64,000 nucleotides of DNA from Streptomyces sp. TG1A-8 (GTDB lineage: Bacteria > Actinomycetota > Actinomycetes > Streptomycetales > Streptomycetaceae), in NCBI RefSeq assembly GCF_030499535.1, contig NZ_JASTLB010000001.1:868001-932000 (forward strand). Direction: 5' to 3'. This document shows positions 28,937 through 36,915 of this stretch, one piece after another (position 1 is the first letter of the stretch; each line of letters starts with the position of its first letter). The notes beneath the pieces are model-generated. The model had not been told where the DNA came from. It saw only the letters and a list, made by a program, of their open reading frames with translations, and searched no databases. The translations under genes and the position numbers were made by a program.

Positions 28937-31753
28937 ATGACGTCCGTGCACGGAGGCGACCCCGTCCTCGACGCCCTCGGCTCGCTGGGCACGCCGATCG
29001 ACTGCGCCGGTCCCGGCCGGCTGGACCTGGCCGGTCCCCAGGTGCTGTGGCTGGTCGCGGCCGGTGCCCTGGACCTGTTCGCGGTGGACGCGGACCAGCA
29101 GGGCCACTGGCACCCCCTGGGCCGGCTGGAGGCGGGCGCGCTGCTGCTCGGCCCGGTCTCGGGCCCCCGGCACACCCTCGTGGCGCGTCCGGTGCGCGAC
29201 TGCGTGGTGCGCCGCGTCGCCCTGCGCGAGCTGTACCGGACGGAGCCCGCCCCGGCGTGGCCGTCCGACGGGTACGGCGGTCCCCGGTGCGTCCCACCGG
29301 CCCCGGACCCGCTCGAACACGCCCTGGCCCTGGGCGTGGGCCGCGGCCTGTCCGTCCTGTTCCAGGCGCCGGCGGCCGAGGAGCGGGCCGCGGCGCCCGC
29401 CGACGACGACGTGTTCTGGATGCAGGTGCCGCCCGGCAGCGTGCGGTACGGCTCCCTGTACGGCGCGGAGGCCGCCGCCGACCTGCTGGTGGACCCCGTG
29501 CTGTGGCAGAGCATGGTCGATCAGCAGTACCGGCTGCTGACCGTGCTGGACCGGTGGATCGAGCAGCTCGAACGCGCCCACGAGATGCGCACGGCGGCCG
29601 GGATCGAGGCCGGTGAGGCGGTGCGCGCCCAGGCCGACCGGACCCTGCTGGCGTCCATCGGCAAGCGCTCGGCGGGCCGTCCGACGGCCGCCGACACCGA
29701 CGCCGGCCACGCCGCCTGCAGGCTGGTGGCCGAGGCGGCCGGGATCACCCTCGCCGAGCCCGTGGGCGCCGGCGCCGGGAGCGAGCGGCTGGACCCGGTC
29801 GAGCGGGTGGCCCTGGCGTCCCGGGTGCGGACCCGGGCCGTGCGCCTGGACGGGCACTGGTGGCGGGAGAACGTGGGCCCGCTGGTCGGTCACCGGGCGC
29901 TGTCGGGGGCACCGGTCGCGCTGCTGTGGCGGCGCGGCGGCTACGTGGCCGTGCACCCGGTGACGGGACGCCAGACCCCGGTCGGGAAGGCGAACGCGAC
30001 GGAGTTCGAGCCGCGCGCGGTGATGTTCTACCGGCCGCTGCCCGAGCGGCGGCCCACACCACTCGGCCTGCTGCGGTTCAGTCTGCGCGGCACGCGCGGC
30101 GACCTGCTGAACCTGCTGCTCGCCGGGCTGGTGACGGTGGCCATCGGCGCGCTGGTGCCCGTCGCCACGGGCAAGGTGCTCGGCGAGTACGTGCCGAGGG
30201 CCCAGGAGGGCCCGATCGCCCGGGTGTGCCTGGCGGTCATGGTCAGCGGGGTCGTCTCGGCCGTGTTCACCCTGCTGGAGAACCTGACCGTCCTGCGCCT
30301 GGAGGGCCGTGTCGAGGCGGCGCTGCAGCCGGCGGTCTGGGACCGGCTGCTCAGGCTGCCGGCCCGGTTCTTCACCGGACGCTCGACCGGTGAACTGGCG
30401 AGTGCCGCCATGGGGATCAGCGCGATCCGGCGGCTGCTGGCGGGCGTCGGCCCGGTGGTCGTGCAGTCGGTGACGGTCGGCACCGTGAACCTCGCCCTGC
30501 TGTTCTGGTACAGCGTGCCGATGGCCGCGGCGGCGCTCGGCATGCTCGTCGTCATCGGTGTCGTCTTCCTCGGGCTCGGACTGTGGCAGGTGCGCTGGCA
30601 GCGCCGCCTGGTGGTGCTCGGCAACAAGCTGAACAACCAGGCCTTCCAGACCCTGCGCGGCCTGCCCAAGCTGCGGGTGGCGGCGGCGGAGAACTACGCC
30701 TACGCGGCCTGGGCGCGGCAGTTCGCGCGCAGCCGGGAGCTGCAGCGCAAGGTGGGCCGCATCAGGAACCTCACCTCGGTGCTGGGCGCGGTCTACCTGC
30801 CCGCCTGCACCCTGCTGATGTTCATGCTGCTGGCCGGTCCGGCGAAGGGCGCGATGCCGGCGGCGGCGTTCCTCACCTTCAGCACGTCGGTGACGATGGT
30901 GCTGACCTCCGTCACCCAGCTCACCGGTGCCTTCGTCTCCGCGGTGGCCGCGCTGCCGCTCTTCGAGGAGATCAGGCCGGTCCTGGACGCCACGCCCGAG
31001 GTGCGCACGGCGAGCACCCGGCCGGGGCCGCTGTCCGGCGCGGTGGAGGCCCGCCGGCTGTCCTTCCGGTACGCCGACGACGGCCCGCTGGTGCTGGACG
31101 ACGTGTCCTTCGCCGTCCGTCCCGGCGAGTTCGTGGCGATCGTCGGCCCCAGCGGCTGCGGCAAGTCCACCCTGCTCAGGCTGCTCATCGGCTTCGACAG
31201 GCCGGTCTCGGGCAGCGTCCTGTACGACGGCCAGGACCTGGCGGCCCTCGACCGGTCGGCGGTGCGCCGCCAGTGCGGTGTCGTCCTCCAGCACGCGCAG
31301 CCGTTCACCGGTTCCGTCCTGGACGTCATCTGCGGCTCGGAGCCGTACACGCCCGAGGAGGCGATGGCCGCCGCCGAACTGGCGGGACTCGCCGAGGACA
31401 TCCGGCGGATGCCGATGGGCCTGCACACGATCGTCGCCGGCAACGGCGCGATCTCCGGCGGGCAGCGGCAGCGCCTGATGATCGCCCAGGCACTGATCCG
31501 GCGCCCGCGCATCCTGTTCCTCGACGAGGCGACCAGCGCCCTGGACAACGAGACCCAGCGCACGGTCATCGAGAGCACCCGCAAGCTCAACGCCACCCGC
31601 GTCGTGATCGCCCACCGCCTGTCGACGGTGCTCGACGCGGACCGGGTCGTCGTCATGGAGGACGGCAGGATCGTCCAGCAGGGCCCGCCCGCCGACCTGC
31701 TCGCCGACACCGGCGGCCGGCTGCACGAGCTGGTGCGCCGGCAGCTCGCGTAG
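28937..31753 (+). CDS. NHLM-type ABC transporter, second permease/ATPase subunit
   Basis: 938 residues. The first 300 or so residues lack a peptidase and instead show a cupin/cyclic-nucleotide-binding-like start (VLWLVAAGALDLFAV) and a long soluble region, as in the second ABC protein of NHLM systems. A permease (about 385-680) and an ATPase follow, with Walker A GPSGCGKST near 737, ISGGQRQRL near 838, LFLDEATSALD and IAHRLST. It probably pairs with the peptidase-ABC protein as a heterodimer. Last gene of the operon; a strong hairpin follows 12 nt later. Confidence 0.93.
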   Translation: MTSVHGGDPVLDALGSLGTPIDCAGPGRLDLAGPQVLWLVAAGALDLFAVDADQQGHWHPLGRLEAGALLLGPVSGPRHTLVARPVRDCVVRRVALRELYRTEPAPAWPSDGYGGPRCVPPAPDPLEHALALGVGRGLSVLFQAPAAEERAAAPADDDVFWMQVPPGSVRYGSLYGAEAAADLLVDPVLWQSMVDQQYRLLTVLDRWIEQLERAHEMRTAAGIEAGEAVRAQADRTLLASIGKRSAGRPTAADTDAGHAACRLVAEAAGITLAEPVGAGAGSERLDPVERVALASRVRTRAVRLDGHWWRENVGPLVGHRALSGAPVALLWRRGGYVAVHPVTGRQTPVGKANATEFEPRAVMFYRPLPERRPTPLGLLRFSLRGTRGDLLNLLLAGLVTVAIGALVPVATGKVLGEYVPRAQEGPIARVCLAVMVSGVVSAVFTLLENLTVLRLEGRVEAALQPAVWDRLLRLPARFFTGRSTGELASAAMGISAIRRLLAGVGPVVVQSVTVGTVNLALLFWYSVPMAAAALGMLVVIGVVFLGLGLWQVRWQRRLVVLGNKLNNQAFQTLRGLPKLRVAAAENYAYAAWARQFARSRELQRKVGRIRNLTSVLGAVYLPACTLLMFMLLAGPAKGAMPAAAFLTFSTSVTMVLTSVTQLTGAFVSAVAALPLFEEIRPVLDATPEVRTASTRPGPLSGAVEARRLSFRYADDGPLVLDDVSFAVRPGEFVAIVGPSGCGKSTLLRLLIGFDRPVSGSVLYDGQDLAALDRSAVRRQCGVVLQHAQPFTGSVLDVICGSEPYTPEEAMAAAELAGLAEDIRRMPMGLHTIVAGNGAISGGQRQRLMIAQALIRRPRILFLDEATSALDNETQRTVIESTRKLNATRVVIAHRLSTVLDADRVVVMEDGRIVQQGPPADLLADTGGRLHELVRRQLA

Positions 31754-31765
31754 GCCCACCCCGCC

Positions 31766-31806
31766 GGTGACCGGCCCCGGCCCCTGGCGGGCCGGGGCCG
31801 GTCACC
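31766..31806 (+). terminator. Strong hairpin terminator of the export operon
   Basis: A perfect 18-bp stem (31766-31783 with 31789-31806) and a 5-nt loop CTGGC begin 12 nt after the stop codon. Confidence 0.9.
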
Positions 31807-31861
31807 GCCGGTGCGTCCACGACCGCCGACTGCGCGCTCCCCCGGGCCGGGCCGCCCCGTG

Positions 31862-31922
31862 AGCGAAACTTTGCCGTTTCGCTAGGAGTGCTCTAGGCTC
31901 GATGTGTACGAAACGGTTTCGT
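31862..31922 (+). promoter_or_regulatory. Promoter with two inverted-repeat operators for the efflux gene
   Basis: TTGCCG (31871-31876) and TAGGCT (31894-31899) are 17 bp apart, a good vegetative promoter. AGCGAAAC-6 nt-GTTTCGCT (31862-31883) overlaps the -35 box, and ACGAAAC-G-GTTTCGT (31908-31922) sits at the expected transcription start. Both share CGAAAC/GTTTCG half sites, as expected for a TetR-type repressor. No regulator gene is adjacent. Confidence 0.75.
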
Positions 31923-31975
31923 TTACGCGCTCTTTGCACGCGATCAGCGAACGACTTCCCTGGAGTGGTTCCCCC

Positions 31976-33481
31976 ATGCCCCACAAGACCCTGGCCGACG
32001 GCTCCCCCGCGGGAACCCTGCAGACGGCCCCCGCCGAAGCCCCGCCCAGGCGGTGGTGGGTCCTCGCGGTCATCGCCACGGCCCAGCTGATGGTGGTCCT
32101 CGACGCCACGATCGTGAACATCGCCCTGCCCTCCGCCCAGGCCGACCTCGGCTTCTCCGACGGCAACCGGCAGTGGATCGTCACCGCCTACGCGCTGGCC
32201 TTCGCCTCGCTGCTGCTGCTCGGCGGCCGCATAGCCGACCTGTTCGGCCGCAAGCCCGCCTTCCTCGCCGGCGTCGTCGGCTTCGCCGCGGCCTCCGCGC
32301 TCGGCGGTGCCGCCAACGGCTTCACCATGCTGGTCACCGCGCGTGCCCTGCAGGGCGCCTTCGGCGCGCTGCTCGCGCCCGCCGCGCTGTCGCTGCTCAA
32401 CACGACGTTCACCGACGCCAGGGAACGGGCCCGCGCCTTCAGCGTGTACGGCGCCATCGCCGGCGCCGGCGGCGCGGTCGGCCTGCTGCTCGGCGGTGTG
32501 CTGACCGACGCGTTCGACTGGCGCTGGACCCTGTACGTCAACGTGGCCATCGCGGTCCTCGCCTTCACCGGCGGCTGGGTGCTGCTGGGCAGCCACCGCG
32601 ACGCGGCCGGCGCCAAGCTGGACGTGCCCGGCACGGTGCTGGTCGCCGCCGGCCTGTTCTCCGTGGTGTACGGCTTCTCCAACGCCGAGACGCACGACTG
32701 GGACTCGCCGCTGACCTGGGGCTTCCTGATCGCGGGCGGTCTGCTGCTGACGGCCTTCGCCTGGTGGCAGACCCGGGCGGCGCACCCGCTGCTGCCGCTG
32801 CGCATCCTGCTCGACCGCGACCGCGCCGCCTCGTTCCTCGCGGTGCTCATCTCCGGCGCGGGCATGTTCGGCGTGTTCCTCTTCCTGACCTACTACCTCC
32901 AGCTCAACCTCGGCTTCAGCCCCACCAGGACGGGTGCGGCCTTCCTGCCGATGGTCGGCGCGCTGATGGTGACCGCGCAGCTCGGCACCACCGTCCTGCT
33001 GCCCCGGATCGGCCCGAAGGCGGTCATCCCGCTGGGCTTCGCGATCGCCGCGGTGGGCATGGCCTGGCTGACCGGCATCGACGTCGGCTCGCACTACGTC
33101 AGCGCGGTGCTGCCGCAGCTCGTCGTGACCGGTGTCGGCCTCGGCCTGGTCATGCCGCCCGCCATGCAGCTGGCCACCGGCGGGGTCGCGGCCGAGGACG
33201 CGGGCGTCGCCTCCGCCACCGTCAATGCGATGCAGCAGGTGGGCGGCTCGATCGGCACCGCCCTGCTGAACACCCTGGCCGCGAGCGCCGCCACCGACTA
33301 CCTGGCCGGCCGCGACGCCACCAGCAGGCTCGTCCGGGCCCGGGCGACGATCGAGAGCTACACGACCGCCTTCTGGTGGTCGGCCGGCTTCTTCGCCGCG
33401 GGCGCGGTCATCGCCTTCCTGCTCCACCGGCGCGGAGCGCCGACGCAGGACGCCGGGGCCGCACCGGTCGTCCACATGTGA
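31976..33481 (+). CDS. MFS multidrug efflux transporter, DHA2 (EmrB/QacA) family
   Basis: 501 residues from ATG 31976; an upstream in-frame ATG at 31904 would lie inside the promoter and is rejected. About 14 hydrophobic helices are visible. The family motifs include LDATIVNIALP in helix 1, GGRIADLFGRK after helix 2 and the antiporter motif around GAIAGAGGAVGLLLGG. It should export drugs or a metabolite by proton exchange. It is monocistronic, with its own promoter, two operators and terminator, so it is probably induced by a ligand of an unlinked repressor. Confidence 0.93.
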   Translation: MPHKTLADGSPAGTLQTAPAEAPPRRWWVLAVIATAQLMVVLDATIVNIALPSAQADLGFSDGNRQWIVTAYALAFASLLLLGGRIADLFGRKPAFLAGVVGFAAASALGGAANGFTMLVTARALQGAFGALLAPAALSLLNTTFTDARERARAFSVYGAIAGAGGAVGLLLGGVLTDAFDWRWTLYVNVAIAVLAFTGGWVLLGSHRDAAGAKLDVPGTVLVAAGLFSVVYGFSNAETHDWDSPLTWGFLIAGGLLLTAFAWWQTRAAHPLLPLRILLDRDRAASFLAVLISGAGMFGVFLFLTYYLQLNLGFSPTRTGAAFLPMVGALMVTAQLGTTVLLPRIGPKAVIPLGFAIAAVGMAWLTGIDVGSHYVSAVLPQLVVTGVGLGLVMPPAMQLATGGVAAEDAGVASATVNAMQQVGGSIGTALLNTLAASAATDYLAGRDATSRLVRARATIESYTTAFWWSAGFFAAGAVIAFLLHRRGAPTQDAGAAPVVHM

Positions 33482-33564
33482 GGCCACGGGCGGGAGCCGC
33501 CGCGGCCGGCGCGTGATCACCGTGCCGGTTCCGCGGGGCCGCCGAGCCGAGCCGTCCGGTCCCG

Positions 33565-33596
33565 GGGGCCGCCGTCAGCAGGGAGACGGCGGCCCC
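33565..33596 (+). terminator. Hairpin terminator after the efflux gene
   Basis: GGGGCCGCCGTC (33565-33576) pairs with GACGGCGGCCCC (33585-33596) across an 8-nt loop. Confidence 0.75.
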
Positions 33597-33685
33597 TTCC
33601 CGTCGTACCCGCGGCGGGGACGCTTGAGGACGCGCGGGCGGGTAACCCGCTGTGGATCACGGCCCCAGCGACGGAAGGAGACGGC

Positions 33686-33868
33686 GTGTCCGGCGAGAAC
33701 GACCACCGGGAACGGCCCGAGACGGCCCTGGAGGAGGTCCTCCAGGAGGCCGAGGAGGCCCAGAAGCGCAACGTCGACGGCGACGGTGACGACGAGCGGG
33801 ACGGGGGCGAGGCCGCCGACGCCATCACCCCCAACGTCCGGGCGCAGGAGGAGTCGCGGGGGAACTGA
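33686..33868 (+). CDS. Small acidic conserved protein, function unknown
   Basis: 60 residues from GTG 33686, with AAGGAG placed well upstream. Very rich in Glu, Asp and Gly, with no hydrophobic segment and no Cys; it looks disordered (ALEEVLQEAEEAQKRN then a DGDGDDERDGG run). I recognise it as a type common in Streptomyces but know no function. It stands alone between terminators. Confidence 0.7.
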   Translation: MSGENDHRERPETALEEVLQEAEEAQKRNVDGDGDDERDGGEAADAITPNVRAQEESRGN

Positions 33869-33983
33869 CGGCCGCGGCCGGCTGGCCCGGGCGAGCGCCG
33901 CGCACCGGCGCCACCGGTCCGCCGCGGAGCGCGGCGGACGAGCGCCCACCACTGTTTCCGGGGCGCGCGGGTACTAGAGGTCC

Positions 33984-34997
33984 ATGAACCACCACCTGCG
34001 AGGACCCGAGCTGCCCCCGGCGCGCGGACCGCTGTCCGCCGCCGTCGCCGCGTACCTGCGCGGCACCGGCCCGCTGCCCGGCCCCGACGGGGCCGGGGAC
34101 GCCGACCCCTACGGCGACGACCTGCAGCTCGCCCTGTACCTGTGCTACGAGCTGCACTACCGCGGCTTCGCGGGGGTTTCTCCGGAACACGAGTGGGACC
34201 CCGGGCTGCTGCGGGTGCGCGCCGCGCTGGAGGGGCGTTTCCTGTCCGCTCTGCGCGCCGACACACCCGGGCACGACAGCCTCGACGACGCGCTCGCCGG
34301 CCTCCTGTCCGAGCCGGTCGAGGGTGCGGGCGTCTCGCACTTCCTGCGCGACGAGGGCGAGCTGTGGCAGCTGCGCGAGTACGCGGCCCAGCGCTCCCTG
34401 TACCACCTGAAGGAGGCCGACCCGCACGCCTGGGTGCTGCCCCGGCTGTGGGGCCGGGCGAAGGCCGCCATGGCGGCGGTGGAGTTCGACGAGTTCGGCG
34501 GCGGCCGGGCCGAGCGGATGCACGCGCGCCTGTTCGCCGACCTGATGACGGACCTGGGCCTGGACACCGCCTACGGCCGGTACCTGGACGCGGCCTGCGC
34601 CGAAATGCTCGCCGTGGTCAACCTGATGTCCCTGTTCGGACTGCACCGGGCGCTGCGCGGCGCGCTCGTGGGCCACTTCGCGGACGTCGAGATCACCTCG
34701 TCCCCCGGCTCGCGCCGGCTGGCCGAGGCCATGCGCCGCACCGGCGCGGGGCCGGCCGCGGAGTTCTTCTACGACGAGCACGTGGAGGCCGACGCGGTGC
34801 ACGAGCAGGTGGTCCGGCACGAGGTGATCGCCGGTCTGCTCGCCGAGGAACCGGAGCTGTCGGCGGACGTCGCCTTCGGGATCGACGCGACCGAGTACCT
34901 GGAGGACCGGCTCGCGCGGCGGCTGCTCGGCGAGTGGCGCGCGAGCCGGTCGTCGCTCCGTGTGCCGCTCGTCCCCGAAACGGCCCATACATACTGA
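33984..34997 (+). CDS. Iron-containing redox enzyme, haem-oxygenase-like diiron fold
   Basis: 337 residues, helical. The C-terminal half shows the spacing of haem-oxygenase-like diiron oxidases: VEFDEFGGGRAERMH (Glu167, Glu170, His180) and FYDEHVEADAVHEQV (His266, Asp270, His273), with earlier candidate ligands around Glu132, His141 and His148. Relatives oxidise amino acids, fatty acids or guanidines with oxygen; the substrate here is unknown. It leads a three-gene set with a methyltransferase 21 nt later and a CDGSH iron-sulfur protein, which could deliver electrons to the diiron centre (inference). Confidence 0.85.
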   Translation: MNHHLRGPELPPARGPLSAAVAAYLRGTGPLPGPDGAGDADPYGDDLQLALYLCYELHYRGFAGVSPEHEWDPGLLRVRAALEGRFLSALRADTPGHDSLDDALAGLLSEPVEGAGVSHFLRDEGELWQLREYAAQRSLYHLKEADPHAWVLPRLWGRAKAAMAAVEFDEFGGGRAERMHARLFADLMTDLGLDTAYGRYLDAACAEMLAVVNLMSLFGLHRALRGALVGHFADVEITSSPGSRRLAEAMRRTGAGPAAEFFYDEHVEADAVHEQVVRHEVIAGLLAEEPELSADVAFGIDATEYLEDRLARRLLGEWRASRSSLRVPLVPETAHTY

Positions 34998-35018
34998 TCG
35001 CCGGGGTACTCGGGCCAC

Positions 35019-35669
35019 GTGATCGCTATGGTGCTCCCGGGCGTGTACGCCCCACAGGACGACACGGCCCTGCTGGCCGAGGCTCTGCAGGAGGAGGCGC
35101 CCCTGCCCGGCGTGCGGGTGCTGGACGTGGGCACCGGCAGCGGCGCCCTGGCGTTGGAAGCGGCCCGGCACGGTGCCGAGGTGACCGCGGTGGACGTGTC
35201 CCGGCGGGCGGTGTGGACGGCGCGGCTGAACGCGTGGCTCACCCGGCTGCCGGTGCGGATCCGGCGCGGCAACCTCTTCGGCCCGGTCCGGGACCGGACC
35301 TACGATCTGATCCTCGCCAATCCGCCCTACGTGCCGGCGCCCGACGCCGGACGGCCGCGCGGCCGGTCCCGGGCCTGGGACGCGGGCCACGACGGGCGAC
35401 TGGTACTGGACCGGATCTGCCGGGACGCCCCCGGACTGCTGCGGCCCGGCGGTGTGCTGCTGGTCGTGCACTCGGCGCTGAGCGGTCCCGAGCGCACGCT
35501 GGAAATGCTGCGGGCGGCCGGCCTGAAGGCCACGGTGGTCCGGCGCCGCTGGATCGCCTTCGGCCCGGTGATGCGCTCGCGGGAGGGCTGGCTGCGCCGT
35601 CGCGGCCTGCTCTCGGCGGCCGACGAGAAGGAAGAACTGGTGGTCATCCGTGCCGAACGACCCTGCTGA
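35019..35669 (+). CDS. HemK2/MTQ2-like class I SAM methyltransferase
   Basis: About 216 residues. SAM-binding motif VLDVGTGSGALALEAAR and catalytic NPPY (ILANPPYVPAPD) are present, the latter typical of enzymes that methylate the side-chain nitrogen of Gln or adenine. ATG 35028 (MVLPGVYAPQDD) is an equally good start. The 3' end overlaps the CDGSH gene by 20 nt. The substrate may be a release factor-like protein or a small molecule made with the diiron enzyme. Confidence 0.88.
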   Translation: MIAMVLPGVYAPQDDTALLAEALQEEAPLPGVRVLDVGTGSGALALEAARHGAEVTAVDVSRRAVWTARLNAWLTRLPVRIRRGNLFGPVRDRTYDLILANPPYVPAPDAGRPRGRSRAWDAGHDGRLVLDRICRDAPGLLRPGGVLLVVHSALSGPERTLEMLRAAGLKATVVRRRWIAFGPVMRSREGWLRRRGLLSAADEKEELVVIRAERPC

Positions 35670-35859
35670 GCAGGCCGCCGAGCGGCCTCGCCGGATCCGG
35701 ATGCAGCGGCAGGGGCCGCTGCTCGTGGACGGCCCGGTGGAGGTGGAACTGGAGGACGGGAGCACGGTCTCCTCGGACCGGTTCCGCGTCGCCCTGTGCA
35801 CCTGCCGGCGCAGCCGCCGCTACCCGTGGTGCGACACGAGCCACCGGCCGCGGATCTGA
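35650..35859 (+). CDS. CDGSH iron-sulfur domain protein
   Basis: 69 residues from GTG 35650. The cluster motif is CTCRRSRRYPWCDTSH: Cys50, Cys52, Cys61 and His65 match CxC-x8-C-x3-H of CDGSH proteins that hold a 2Fe-2S cluster with a single His ligand; the Gly of CDG is Thr here. Overlap with the methyltransferase implies translational coupling. It is probably a one-electron carrier for the operon. Confidence 0.88.
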   Translation: MPNDPAEQAAERPRRIRMQRQGPLLVDGPVEVELEDGSTVSSDRFRVALCTCRRSRRYPWCDTSHRPRI

Positions 35860-35876
35860 GAAACCGGCCGTTTTTC

Positions 35877-35920
35877 GCCGCTCTCCGGACGGCCCCCCAC
35901 GGGCCTGTCCGGAGAGCGGC
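35877..35920 (+). terminator. Hairpin terminator of the diiron/CDGSH operon
   Basis: GCCGCTCTCCGGAC (35877-35890) pairs with GTCCGGAGAGCGGC (35907-35920), a 14-bp stem with a 16-nt loop, right after a TTTTT run. Confidence 0.75.
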
Positions 35921-36061
35921 TGTGCACCGGGGCCGGCGGATGGCCCCACTCCGCCCGCCGATCCCGGCTGCGGGACCGCGGGGTTCCCCGCCCGAGGGGC
36001 CGCACTCCCCAGTTGCGGACCTGATCCGGCGTGGACGGGGACCCCGGTGCGATCCCGGTCC

Positions 36062-36493
36062 CTAGAACGCGAAGACGCTGCTGTCCAGCGCGTCCTTCGC
36101 GCAGCTGTTGCCGAAGGTCCGCTCGTACGAGACGCGCTCGCCCCGCCAGACGCCCTCGACGGTGACGACGACGGGGTCGTAGAGCCTGGTGCACCGTACG
36201 TCGGTGCGGCCCGTCAGGGCGTCGAGGTCGCCGCCCACGTCGCGCAGCTCGGCGCAGGCCCGGGCCGGGGCCGGGTGGGTGCCGGAGGCGGTGGGAGCGC
36301 AGGAGAGGGTGACGGCGCGCTCCGGGACGACCGTGGCGGCGGTGTCGCCGTGGCCCGTGGCGAGGACCAGCGCCGAGGGGGCGTAGAGCGACGGCGCGGC
36401 GTCCGGCGCGGCGACGGAGGCCCCGGTCAGGGGTCCGCAGACGGCGGCGGCCGTGAGGCCGAGGGTCATTGCCCAGCGCGCGGTGTTCCGCAT
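36062..36493 (-). CDS. Streptomyces subtilisin inhibitor (SSI) family protease inhibitor
   Basis: 143 residues from ATG 36493, which has GGAAGG 9 nt upstream; the ATG at 36502 touches that site and is rejected. A signal peptide (to about Ala29) precedes the mature domain starting [10 protein letters not shown], with the SSI landmarks [33 protein letters not shown] and the C-terminal SSVFAF. Four Cys fit two disulfides. In the reactive loop RCTRLYDPV the P1 residue is Arg103 of the precursor, where classical SSI has Met, so it should favour trypsin-like targets. It is secreted and monocistronic. Confidence 0.95.
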   Translation of the reverse strand: MRNTARWAMTLGLTAAAVCGPLTGASVAAPDAAPSLYAPSALVLATGHGDTAATVVPERAVTLSCAPTASGTHPAPARACAELRDVGGDLDALTGRTDVRCTRLYDPVVVTVEGVWRGERVSYERTFGNSCAKDALDSSVFAF

Positions 36494-36915
36494 TGTGTGC
36501 ATCCTTCCGCTCGAACGGATCGGGTGCCGGCTCCGGTCCGGTGGGACCGGGAGCGGCGAGCGCCACTCTGCCGAGTCCGCCGTGGAAACACACATCGAAC
36601 CCATAGGTTTCGGTAACCTTGTGTGTTCAATCAGTGGCGTGAAGTTACGGAAATCGAACAACTCGGCCCCGTGACTGCGCGGTCCTTGATCATGGCAAGC
36701 GGTCACATGGCCGAAAGACGCCGCCTCGTCAATCGGCCTGAAACATTCCGGTACCGGCGCGCGCCGACGTCTCCACGATCCGTCCACGCCTTCTCGCGTT
36801 CATCCCCGCGTCCGGTCCCGGAGCGCGGTCGGGGGACCGCCGTGGTCGCCGGTACCACCGGTCAGTATCGTCTGGCTCCGGCGCGTACCTCGGCGGCGAG
36901 AGGCGGGAGCGGCGG
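36494..36915. other. 422-bp divergent non-coding region
   Basis: The part next to the SSI start (36590-36740) is AT-richer and should hold the SSI promoter. An imperfect palindrome GGTTTCGGTAACC lies near 36607. No coding signal is seen. Confidence 0.55.
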
